A stretch of DNA of 64,000 bases from Flavobacterium cauense R2A-7. Lineage in GTDB: Bacteria; Bacteroidota; Bacteroidia; Flavobacteriales; Flavobacteriaceae. The stretch is taken from positions 112,791 through 176,790 of the forward strand of contig NZ_AVBI01000024.1 in NCBI RefSeq assembly GCF_000498475.1. The letters are read 5' to 3'. Under the pieces are notes generated by a model. That model saw nothing but the letters and a program-made list of their open reading frames with translations. It searched no databases and was not told the origin of the DNA. Positions 8,530 to 15,923 of this stretch are shown here, piece after piece. Each line of letters begins with the position of its first letter. Positions within the stretch are counted from its first letter, which is position 1. Both the position numbers and the translations under genes were made by a program.

Positions 8530-9495
8530 TTATTTTTTATTTGCTTTTTCCTGTTTTTTGAAATAACCTCTGAAAAAGAAATTGTGTTTCAAAGCTTCTA
8601 AATTCTGGTTCAGTTTGATGCTAGACTGATTGATGTTAGTCATGGTAGAGTCAATTTTTTGTACCAGTTCAGGGTTATTGGAAAGGTAATTGATGGCGCC
8701 TTTTCCTTCTTTGGCATTGGTAATGGTTGTGTTCAGATTTTCAATCACATTATCGATTTTAACACTCGATTTTTCCAAATTTACCACAATTTGTTTGATC
8801 TTATTAGCTACGACTGTATCGTTTATGACACCAATCACATTGTCTTTTTGGTTTAATGATGCAATCAGTTGGTTTAAATTGGCTACTGATTCGGTTGTAC
8901 CCTTACTTGTGATTTTAAGATACTGCAGCGTTTCCTTTAAGTCATTCGCCATACTGGTGTCGTTCAGCAGCATACCTACGGTTCCTTTGCCATCGGTGAT
9001 TTCTTTGGTGATTTTGATTAAATCGGCAGTTAAAATAGCAGCGTTTTCATTGGTTACACTCAGCGTTTTAAGTATGTCTTCGGTTCGCACCCTGCTGAAA
9101 GATTTTATCACATCGCCAGCTTTTACAACGGGCGCATTTCCTTTTCCGGGCAGAATATTGATTATCATATTTCCAACCAAACCGTCGGAGCTTATCGTTG
9201 CAATAGCGTCTTTTTTGATGTGTGGAAGAATTTTATCGTTGATAATCATGTCGACACGAATCAGGGTGTCATTAATCATTTCAATTTCTTTCACGGTTCC
9301 CACATTAATACCTGAATAGCGCACGTTGTTGCCAAGCTGCAATCCGTTTACATTGTTGAAAACGGTACTAATGTGCGATGTTTTTCCAAACATGTTTTGT
9401 TTTTTTCCAATGAAATAAATTCCAATGACAAACAAGGACAGGCCGGTTAGAACAAATATTCCGAGTTTTATTTTTTGTGCATTTGTTTTTTCCAT
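8530..9495 (-). CDS. MlaD family (MCE) lipid transport protein
   Basis: A 321-residue substrate-binding component of a Mla-type phospholipid transporter. A single N-terminal transmembrane helix (about 10-28) anchors an MCE domain (about 38-118) with FNNVNGLQLGNNVRYSGINVG, the usual MCE start. A long helical C-terminal region follows, as in MCE proteins that form a tunnel. Encoded 6 bases after the ATPase gene, so it works with the MlaF- and MlaE-like proteins to move lipids between the inner and outer membranes. Confidence 0.92.
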   Translation of the reverse strand: MEKTNAQKIKLGIFVLTGLSLFVIGIYFIGKKQNMFGKTSHISTVFNNVNGLQLGNNVRYSGINVGTVKEIEMINDTLIRVDMIINDKILPHIKKDAIATISSDGLVGNMIINILPGKGNAPVVKAGDVIKSFSRVRTEDILKTLSVTNENAAILTADLIKITKEITDGKGTVGMLLNDTSMANDLKETLQYLKITSKGTTESVANLNQLIASLNQKDNVIGVINDTVVANKIKQIVVNLEKSSVKIDNVIENLNTTITNAKEGKGAINYLSNNPELVQKIDSTMTNINQSSIKLNQNLEALKHNFFFRGYFKKQEKANKK

Positions 9496-9501
9496 ACCAA
9501 T

Positions 9502-10233
9502 TTATTTAAAGAAAGCTTTTACTTTAGGATCGGTTGAAGAAGCAAGTTCCTCAAAGGTTCCTTCGGCATAATTAATTCCGTCTACAAGCAGTATCATCCG
9601 GTTCGAAATTACCCGCGCGCAATCTACATCGTGTGTTATAATCACCGAAGAGGTTTTGTATTTTTCCTGTACGGATTTCATCAGCATGATAATTTCTTTT
9701 GATGTTATAGGATCGAGTCCGGTTGTGGGTTCGTCGTATAATATTATTTTGGGTTGCAGTATTAAGGTTCGTGCCAAGGCAATACGACGTTTCATTCCAC
9801 CTGATAATTCGTTTGGCATTAAATCGATGGCGTGTTCGAGTCCGACATTTCGTAATGCTTCTGTAACCAAAGGAGTCGTGTCTTCAATAATACCAAATTT
9901 TTTGGTGTGCCGGCGCAACGGAAATTCTAAGTTTTCTCTAACCGACATCGAATCGTAAAGAGCACTTCCCTGAAACAAAAAACCGATTTCGGTGCGTAAG
10001 TCGTCCATTTCTTCCTGTTCGAGTTTCAGAATGTCTTTTCCCATTACTTCGATACTGCCGCTGTCCGCATCTTCCAATCCGATTAGGCATTTAATCATCA
10101 CTGATTTTCCTGAACCCGATTTTCCCATGATTACCAGATTCTCACCTTCATTTAATTCCATGTTGAAACCGTCCAATACATGATTCGAACCATAACTTTT
10201 TTTTAGATTTCGGATGATGATTATTGGCTTCAT
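9502..10233 (-). CDS. Mla-type ABC transporter ATPase (MlaF family)
   Basis: A 243-residue cytoplasmic ATPase of the lipid transporter. Walker A GKSGSGKS at 37-44, Q-loop GFLFQGSALYDSM, signature LSGGMKRR, Walker B ILYDEPTTGLD and the switch His in ITHD are all intact. SGGMKRR instead of SGGQ is characteristic of the MlaF/Ttg2A branch. It starts 2 bases after the permease stop. Confidence 0.93.
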   Translation of the reverse strand: MKPIIIIRNLKKSYGSNHVLDGFNMELNEGENLVIMGKSGSGKSVMIKCLIGLEDADSGSIEVMGKDILKLEQEEMDDLRTEIGFLFQGSALYDSMSVRENLEFPLRRHTKKFGIIEDTTPLVTEALRNVGLEHAIDLMPNELSGGMKRRIALARTLILQPKIILYDEPTTGLDPITSKEIIMLMKSVQEKYKTSSVIITHDVDCARVISNRMILLVDGINYAEGTFEELASSTDPKVKAFFK

Positions 10234-10235
10234 AG

Positions 10236-11018
10236 TTATAAATCATAAAAGATATCGGTTACAAAAACCGCGATAAAATCAATTATAAACAAGAGCATTG
10301 AGGTGTAGACAACCGCTGAATTGGCGGCAAGCCCCACGCCGGCAGTTCCTTTTTTGCAATTGTAGCCTTTATAGCATCCAACTAAACCAATGGCAAAACC
10401 AAAGAAAAAAGATTTGATTGTAGCCGGAAGCAAATCGCCAAACTCCAACGCTTCAAACACCTGATTGAAATACAACTGGAAAGAGACGTTTCCTTTGAGG
10501 TTTTCAACCAGATAAGAGCCGTAAAGCGCAATACCATCGCCAATAATTACCAAAACAGGCAACATACAGATAGTGGCTAAAATTCGGGTTACGACCAAAA
10601 ATTTAAAAGGATTGGTTCCTGAAACTTCCATAGCGTCGATTTGCTCTGTTACGCGCATGGAGCCCAATTCGGCACCAATTCCTGAACCGATTCTGCCGGC
10701 ACAGATTAAAGCTGTAATTATCGGACCGATTTCTCGGATAATGGAAATACTTACCATGGAAGGCATCCAGGAGACTGCACCAAATTCCTGAAGGGTAGGG
10801 CGCGACTGAAGCGTGAAAACCAAACCAATGATAAATCCGGTTACCGCTACCAGTAAGAGCGAACGGTTGCCCATCTGATAACATTGTCGGATGAATTCTT
10901 TGAATTCAAAAGGGCGCTTGAAGGCTTCTTTGAAAAATCGTCCGGAGAAATAGGACAAATCTCCAATTTCGGATAAAAAAGACTGGAACGATTCCGATAT
11001 TTTTAAAACAGTATTCAT
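10236..11018 (-). CDS. MlaE family ABC transporter permease
   Basis: A 260-residue permease with about five hydrophobic segments. LQEFGAVSWMPSMVSISIIREIGP, ALICAGRIGSGIGAELGSM and VTEQIDAMEVSG are the family core around the EQIDA coupling region. The start is the ATG at 11018: the longer frame begins with a TTG at 11054 that overlaps the promoter box at 11052-11059 and cannot be transcribed from it. First gene of the Mla operon. Confidence 0.92.
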   Translation of the reverse strand: MNTVLKISESFQSFLSEIGDLSYFSGRFFKEAFKRPFEFKEFIRQCYQMGNRSLLLVAVTGFIIGLVFTLQSRPTLQEFGAVSWMPSMVSISIIREIGPIITALICAGRIGSGIGAELGSMRVTEQIDAMEVSGTNPFKFLVVTRILATICMLPVLVIIGDGIALYGSYLVENLKGNVSFQLYFNQVFEALEFGDLLPATIKSFFFGFAIGLVGCYKGYNCKKGTAGVGLAANSAVVYTSMLLFIIDFIAVFVTDIFYDL

Positions 11019-11051
11019 TCTAATGAATTTGTTTTTAAGTATAAAGCTACT

Positions 11052-11059
11052 CAAATATA
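11052..11059 (-). promoter_or_regulatory. -7 promoter box of the Mla operon
   Basis: TATATTTG on the minus strand, 33 bases before the ATG at 11018. Confidence 0.6.
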
Positions 11060-11095
11060 AGCTTTTTCTGTAAGCGGAGGAAAACTAAGCACATA

Positions 11096-11133
11096 AAAAA
11101 ATCCGTTTTTGACAATACAATAACGGATTTTTT
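11096..11133 (-). terminator. terminator after the cupin gene
   Basis: Perfect 12-bp arms (AAAAAATCCGTT at 11096-11107 and its complement at 11122-11133). It lies just past the cupin stop codon. Confidence 0.85.
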
Positions 11134-11162
11134 AAAATTATTGGTTTTAAAATGTATTCGAT

Positions 11163-11582
11163 TTATTTTTTTTCTGCCGCCATTTTGTTTTTCATTTTTT
11201 TCATCATCATATGTGGTTTTACTTCCGTAACAACCATTCGTATGGTGTTGGTACCGATGTTTTTAGCCATATGTGTTACAGCCGGAATGAATAATGCATC
11301 TCCTGCTTTGATGTCATATACTACGCCCGCTTTTCCTTTGTCGGTAATTTCCAGTTTGCCGTCGGTTAAGGCATAGGCCACATGGTCCGGATGGTTGTGC
11401 CACGGACCCGTTTCGCCAGCGGCAAATTCAATTTCTATAACCCTTACTTTATCATTGTCGATAAGGACTTTTTTATAAATATTAGGAGCGGCAACTACCG
11501 GATCCTGTGCGTACAAAGAGTTACAGAACATTGGAAACAACCCAACAAACACAACAGTTGCAATTAGTTTTATTGTTTTCAT
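11163..11582 (-). CDS. Secreted cupin-domain protein
   Basis: A 139-residue exported protein: signal peptide with cleavage after SLYAQ (about residue 26), then a single cupin fold. The metal-site pattern is visible as GPWHNHPDHVAYAL (two to three His), followed by GDALFIPAVTHM. The tail is Met/Lys-rich. Such small cupins bind a metal and often a small ligand; the substrate is unknown. It lies 65 bases after a DUF4242 gene on the same strand and may be cotranscribed with it. Confidence 0.8.
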   Translation of the reverse strand: MKTIKLIATVVFVGLFPMFCNSLYAQDPVVAAPNIYKKVLIDNDKVRVIEIEFAAGETGPWHNHPDHVAYALTDGKLEITDKGKAGVVYDIKAGDALFIPAVTHMAKNIGTNTIRMVVTEVKPHMMMKKMKNKMAAEKK

Positions 11583-11647
11583 TGCTTTTGATTTAGATGA
11601 TCATCGTTGTGTGGTATTTTCCTTTTCATTGCTTATTGCCGAAAATG

Positions 11648-11920
11648 TTATTCGGCAGTTACAGGGTCAATAATTTGGGATACTTTGCTAACGGAATTTG
11701 CCGGAAATCCTCCTTGTTTGGCATGTTCACGAACCATTTCTTCGTTTGGAGCATTGTACACACAATAAATTTTATCTGCGGTTACATAACTGTGAACCCA
11801 TTGAATTTCAGGCCCCATTTTACTCAAAACACCACAGGATGTTTGCGAAATGGCTTTTAATTGTTCGGGAGTGAAGCTGCCTGCACCCGGTATTTCTCTT
11901 TCAATTACATATTTTGGCAT
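11648..11920 (-). CDS. DUF4242 family protein (SCO4226-like)
   Basis: A 90-residue ferredoxin-like fold protein with the conserved pattern MPKYVIEREIPGAG, ISQTSCGVL, IQWVHSYV, YCVYNAPNEEMVREHA and GFPANSVS. Some members bind nickel (SCO4226). No signal peptide, so probably cytoplasmic. Upstream of the secreted cupin gene with a 65-base gap. Confidence 0.85.
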   Translation of the reverse strand: MPKYVIEREIPGAGSFTPEQLKAISQTSCGVLSKMGPEIQWVHSYVTADKIYCVYNAPNEEMVREHAKQGGFPANSVSKVSQIIDPVTAE

Positions 11921-11974
11921 AACTTTTTGGTTTTTGATTAATAAGTATTGTTATTTTAAGCGACATTAAAGGTA

Positions 11975-11982
11975 CAAAAATA
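11975..11982 (-). promoter_or_regulatory. -7 promoter box for the DUF4242 gene
   Basis: TATTTTTG on the minus strand, 54 bases before the ATG at 11920. Confidence 0.5.
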
Positions 11983-12031
11983 CAAGGCTGAATTGAATTA
12001 AATGACTGAAAATCAATATTTTGTGAAATAA

Positions 12032-12063
12032 AAAATCCGCTTTGCTTTCACAAAACGGATTTT
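12032..12063 (-). terminator. terminator of the flotillin-like gene
   Basis: Perfect 8-bp outer stem (12032-12039 with 12056-12063) extended inward by TTTG/CAAA, followed on the minus strand by a T run. Nearly identical to the hairpin after lpdA at 14418-14447. Confidence 0.85.
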
Positions 12064-12084
12064 GAACAGTTGTCGGAATACGAA

Positions 12085-13989
12085 TTAGTTTTCTTCCGGT
12101 TTTTGTTTGTCGGCGTTCATCATTTCCATGAGTTTCATGCCTAATAAACCACTGATACCGCCTTCGGAACCATTGTTGCCTGAAATTAAGACATCCGGCA
12201 TCACTTTGATGTTTCCTTTACCGATTTCTTCGGTGATTTTATATTTTGTAAAGTTGTCGCCACCCATTGCAGAAACCTGTAACTGATACGCTTCCGCAGT
12301 TGATTTACCGATTGCCATAATTTTCTCTGCTTCTGCCAAACCGGTTTTGGAGATTTTTTCTGCTTCGGCGCTGGCGTTTAATTTTGTGGCTTCTGCTTGT
12401 GCTCCGGCTCTTGCTTTGGTTGCTTCTGCTTCTGCATTGGCACGCATTTTTGTGGCTTCTGCTTCAGCATTTACATTTAATTTTAAACTTGTGGCATCAC
12501 CTTCCGCTTTTTTAACGGTTGCATCGGCGGTACGTTGTGCGATTTCCACACTTTGCGAAGCGCGAACAATTTCCTTTTGCATGTCGGCAATAGCGGTTTC
12601 TTTTTCCATTCCCTGACGTTGTTCCTGCGCCATTTTTTGGGTTTGATAGGTTTTTTGCTCTTCTTCCGCAATTTTACGGTCGGTTAACGTTTTCATTAAC
12701 GAATCTGGAGGAACGATATCACCGATTAAAGTATCCACAGCATTCACGTTGTACTCATCCAAAACGGTTTTAATATGGTTTTTAGCGGATTCCTGACGTT
12801 CTTTACGCGTACTCAAGAAAGAAATCACATCGCTGTCTTGTGCCGAGTTACGGAAATAGTTACCGATAGTTGGTTCTAAAACCTGCGAAACCAGATTGTT
12901 CATGCTCCCGAAACGGGCAATCACTTTTGGCGCTTCATTTGCCGGAACGTGAATAATTTGTGCCACATCTAAATTGAAAGGGAAACCGTCTTTGGAACGC
13001 ACTGTAATGGTTGATAGATTTTTATCCAAATCATGTGATTCGCTTCTCGCATTCGCCCAGTTTAATACCAAGTTTGTGGTAGGAACCGGTTCCAATTTTG
13101 TAGTGTATTTATTCAACGCGTATTTTCCTGGTCCAAGCGGTTCCATCCAAACGCCTCGTTGCCCTTTTGATACGATATTTCCGTGTTTGAAAGTATCTCC
13201 GGTTACATCCTGACCATCTTCACCGATATACGAAATTACTACACCTACATACCCGATTGGCACATCGGTCATTGGATTTTGCTCAATTTGTACGGCCCAA
13301 GTATTGATGTAATAGGAACCGGCCAACATTACCTGTGGCTGTAAACCTCTGTTTCCGCCTTTTTCAAGGAACTCGTCAAAGTTCTGAAAGTTGTTGTGTC
13401 CTTCTACATATTTACCGGCGATTTGTCCTAACGGAATAGGATCACCATCCAATGCGGTTACAATACCCACCATGTTTTCGAAAATTTTTACCTGGTCGGC
13501 AATTACGATTTCGAAAAGAAAGGTGTTGATACGATACGAACCTGTTGTGATAAAAGCGGTCTGACGTCCTTTCTGACCACCATTGTTTAAAAACGCTGTG
13601 GCATCCTGAAAGTTGTCACTGTCTACTTTTCGGGCCAAGATTTTCCCGGTTGGGATTTCTTTACCGTCTTTACTTAAAACCAAACCTACTTTTCCTTCAG
13701 GAATAATGGTAAACGGCGTCATGTCTACCGAATACTGCCAGATCCACATGGTCCAGTACAATCCCGGCGCTAAGGTTTGTGCCTGAAAACCGGCTTCTCC
13801 TTTTGTGGCGATAATTCTTCCGTCGGGTAAGGATTTATCGGCGCCGAAAAGCACGAATTTTTTGGTTACCAAACCAATTTTGTCTTCGGGAACAATTACC
13901 ATTCCGAAGAAAACACGCAAAACAAATTTGTAAAAAACAATGGACAATACAATAAGTATTAACCACCAAAGAGATAAAATTGTTGTCAT
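12085..13989 (-). CDS. Flotillin-like SPFH/band 7 membrane protein with N-terminal repeats
   Basis: A 634-residue protein. One N-terminal membrane segment (about 5-30) is followed by four diverged copies of a beta-rich module (about 31-330). Each has a VGLV-like strand, a glycine-rich loop and a closing PGLY, TGSYRIN, AGSYYIN or PGKYALN. The SPFH domain follows (about 300-450; VRSKDGFPFNLDVAQIIHV). A long Ala/Glu helix (about 450-560) holds tandem NAEAEATK units, then a Gly-containing tail. Flotillins scaffold membrane microdomains; the precise role is unknown. It is monocistronic between its own promoter and terminator. Confidence 0.88.
   Translation of the reverse strand: MTTILSLWWLILIVLSIVFYKFVLRVFFGMVIVPEDKIGLVTKKFVLFGADKSLPDGRIIATKGEAGFQAQTLAPGLYWTMWIWQYSVDMTPFTIIPEGKVGLVLSKDGKEIPTGKILARKVDSDNFQDATAFLNNGGQKGRQTAFITTGSYRINTFLFEIVIADQVKIFENMVGIVTALDGDPIPLGQIAGKYVEGHNNFQNFDEFLEKGGNRGLQPQVMLAGSYYINTWAVQIEQNPMTDVPIGYVGVVISYIGEDGQDVTGDTFKHGNIVSKGQRGVWMEPLGPGKYALNKYTTKLEPVPTTNLVLNWANARSESHDLDKNLSTITVRSKDGFPFNLDVAQIIHVPANEAPKVIARFGSMNNLVSQVLEPTIGNYFRNSAQDSDVISFLSTRKERQESAKNHIKTVLDEYNVNAVDTLIGDIVPPDSLMKTLTDRKIAEEEQKTYQTQKMAQEQRQGMEKETAIADMQKEIVRASQSVEIAQRTADATVKKAEGDATSLKLNVNAEAEATKMRANAEAEATKARAGAQAEATKLNASAEAEKISKTGLAEAEKIMAIGKSTAEAYQLQVSAMGGDNFTKYKITEEIGKGNIKVMPDVLISGNNGSEGGISGLLGMKLMEMMNADKQKPEEN
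12361..12480 (-). repeat. in-gene tandem repeat coding for NAEAEATK units
   Basis: Four imperfect units of 30-33 bases inside the flotillin-like gene encode successive NAEAEATK, NAEAEATK, GAQAEATK and NASAEAEK blocks, a continuous amphipathic helix. Repeat number could vary between strains. Confidence 0.7.
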
Positions 13990-14008
13990 TTAATTGAAAT
14001 TTAGACTA

Positions 14009-14016
14009 CAAAATTA
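14009..14016 (-). promoter_or_regulatory. -7 promoter box for the flotillin-like gene
   Basis: TAATTTTG on the minus strand, 19 bases before the ATG at 13989. Confidence 0.6.
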
Positions 14017-14264
14017 CTGTAATTTTTAGGTGCGATAAGTATAAAATTAACACTTTAACGTTTGAATAATCTTACTAATAAAAAGTCAAAAAAGCATCAA
14101 ATCTAAGGGGTCTAATTGTCATTCTACGGCTTGATTTTTTTGTAAACAAACTATGTTTTGCATTTTTGATTTTAACATTTTAAAACGCAATTCTGATTTG
14201 TTTTTTTCGGTATTGTGGTTTTTTTTCGTTCTGATGATTTTAAGTACATGTTTGTGTTATTGTG

Positions 14265-14366
14265 GTTTTGCGTGAGGGATAGAAGTGGAAATCCTTTTTT
14301 GTGGCTTTTTCAGCCGCAGAAAAGATTGCAGCGTATAGCCCGACCCGTTTCAGGGGCACGCCCAAA
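14265..14366 (+). ncRNA. structured RNA resembling the flavo-1 motif (copy A)
   Basis: A GC-richer island in a 485-base gap. The ends GCGTG (14270-14274) and CACGC (14357-14361) pair. Inside, AATCCTTTT pairs with AAAAGATT around a hairpin TGTGGCT/AGCCGCA (one GU pair), and CCC/GGG closes a small loop near 14344-14356. The asymmetric internal-loop pattern (GATAGAAGTGG on one side, GCAGCGTATAGC on the other) is shared with copy C at 37963-38046. I recall this as the flavobacterial flavo-1 RNA, of unknown function; orientation is inferred from the GAxxGAAGYGG side. A 65-codon open frame over it is not a gene. The rest of the 13990-14474 gap holds only the flotillin promoter and the lpdA terminator. 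Confidence 0.6.
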
Positions 14367-14417
14367 AATGTATATTGATGTAATTTTGGGAATACAAGTT
14401 GAATTTGATTAAATAAA

Positions 14418-14447
14418 AAATCCGTTCTGCTTTCACAAAACGGACTT
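14418..14447 (-). terminator. terminator of lpdA
   Basis: TCCGTT (14421-14426) pairs with AACGGA (14439-14444), extended by AAA/TTT. On the minus strand it ends in a T run. Confidence 0.8.
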
Positions 14448-14474
14448 TCAATATTTCTGAATTCTTATTTCAAA

Positions 14475-15863
14475 TTATAAGTGAATCACTTCACCGTAAG
14501 CATCCGCTACGGCTTCCATAACCGCTTCGCTCATAGTTGGGTGAGGGTGAACTGCTTTTAGGATTTCGTGACCTGTAGTTTCTAATTTACGAGCCACAAC
14601 TGCTTCCGCAATCATATCGGTAACGCCGGCACCAATCATGTGGCAACCTAACCATTCGCCGTATTTTGCATCGAAAATTACTTTTACGAAACCGTCCGGA
14701 GTTCCGGCAGCTTTTGCTTTTCCTGAAGCAGAGAACGGGAATTTACCGATTTTCAATTCGTATCCTTTTTCTTTTGCCTGTTTTTCAGTTAAACCTACTG
14801 AAGCAATTTCAGGAGTTGCATAAGTACAACCCGGAATGTTTCCATAATCTAACGGTTCAACATGTAAACCTGCGATTTTCTCCACACACAAAATTCCTTC
14901 TGCAGAAGCCACGTGTGCTAAAGCCTGACCTGGAGTTACGTCACCAATAGCATAGTAACCCGGAATGTTGGTTTGGTAGAAATCGTTTACTAAGATTTTA
15001 TCTCTGTCGGTAGCAATACCGGTTTCTTCTAATCCGATGTTTTCGATGTTGGTTTTGATTCCAACTGCCGATAATAAGATATCTGCTTCTAAAACTTCTT
15101 CACCTTTTGCGGTTTTAACGAACGCTTTTACTCCGTTTCCGCTGGTATCGATACGTTCTACAGAAGAATTTGTCATTACAGTGATTCCAGCTTTTTTGAT
15201 AGAACGCTCAAATTGTTTTGAGATGTCTTCGTCTTCCACCGGAACTACATTTGGCATGAATTCCACAATAGTAACTTCAGTTCCCATTGCATTGTAGAAA
15301 TGAGCAAATTCAACTCCGATAGCACCGGAACCTACTACGATCATTTTCTTTGGTTGCTCCGGAAGCACCATCGCCTGACGGTACCCGATTACTTTTTTAC
15401 CGTCTTGAGGTAAGTTTGGTAATTCACGGGAACGTGCTCCTGTTGCGATGATGATGTGATCTGCGGAATACTCGGTTACTTTACCGTCTTTATCTGTAAC
15501 GTCAACTTTTTTGCCTGGTTTTACTTTTCCGAAACCGTCGATAACGTCAATTTTATTTTTTTTCATTAGGAACTGAACACCTTTGCTCATTCCTTCTGCC
15601 ACTCCACGGGAACGTGCAATAACGGCGTTGAAGTCTTTATCAAATTCCTTTACGGTTAAACCATAATCGGAAGCGTGTTTTAGGTAATCAAAAACCTGAG
15701 CCGATTTTAATAAGGCTTTTGTTGGAATACATCCCCAGTTAAGGCAGATTCCACCAAGGTTTTCTTTTTCGATAACGGCTACTTTAAAGCCTAATTGTGA
15801 TGCTCTGATGGCAGTTACGTATCCGCCGGGACCACTTCCTAAAACAATAATATCGTATTTCAT
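14475..15863 (-). CDS. lpdA: Dihydrolipoyl dehydrogenase
   Basis: The 462-residue E3 flavoprotein that re-oxidises dihydrolipoamide in the 2-oxo acid dehydrogenase complexes and the glycine cleavage system. FAD-binding GSGPGGYVTAIRA at the N-terminus, the redox disulfide C40/C45 in GGICLNWGCIPTK, NAD-binding GSGAIGVEFA, FAD-contacting YAIGDV and the catalytic His-Glu pair in HPHPTMSEAVMEA are all intact. Full length. It stands alone, not next to E1/E2 genes, so it probably serves several complexes. Confidence 0.96.
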   Translation of the reverse strand: MKYDIIVLGSGPGGYVTAIRASQLGFKVAVIEKENLGGICLNWGCIPTKALLKSAQVFDYLKHASDYGLTVKEFDKDFNAVIARSRGVAEGMSKGVQFLMKKNKIDVIDGFGKVKPGKKVDVTDKDGKVTEYSADHIIIATGARSRELPNLPQDGKKVIGYRQAMVLPEQPKKMIVVGSGAIGVEFAHFYNAMGTEVTIVEFMPNVVPVEDEDISKQFERSIKKAGITVMTNSSVERIDTSGNGVKAFVKTAKGEEVLEADILLSAVGIKTNIENIGLEETGIATDRDKILVNDFYQTNIPGYYAIGDVTPGQALAHVASAEGILCVEKIAGLHVEPLDYGNIPGCTYATPEIASVGLTEKQAKEKGYELKIGKFPFSASGKAKAAGTPDGFVKVIFDAKYGEWLGCHMIGAGVTDMIAEAVVARKLETTGHEILKAVHPHPTMSEAVMEAVADAYGEVIHL

Positions 15864-15896
15864 TTGTATGTGTTTTTCTTAATTATTTTCAGCGTA

Positions 15897-15904
15897 CGAA
15901 AATA
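15897..15904 (-). promoter_or_regulatory. probable -7 promoter box for lpdA
   Basis: TATTTTCG on the minus strand (7 of 8 to TAnnTTTG), 33 bases before the ATG at 15863. Confidence 0.4.
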
Positions 15905-15923
15905 AACAATAATTAAATAATTA

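Noticed and set aside
8690..9319. A 209-codon plus-strand frame
   Set aside because: It is antisense to the MlaD gene, which has clear family motifs; long opposite frames are expected in this composition.
14215..14412. A 65-codon open frame on the plus strand in the gap before lpdA
   Set aside because: It overlaps the structured RNA, has no recognisable protein pattern and shares sequence with noncoding copies elsewhere.
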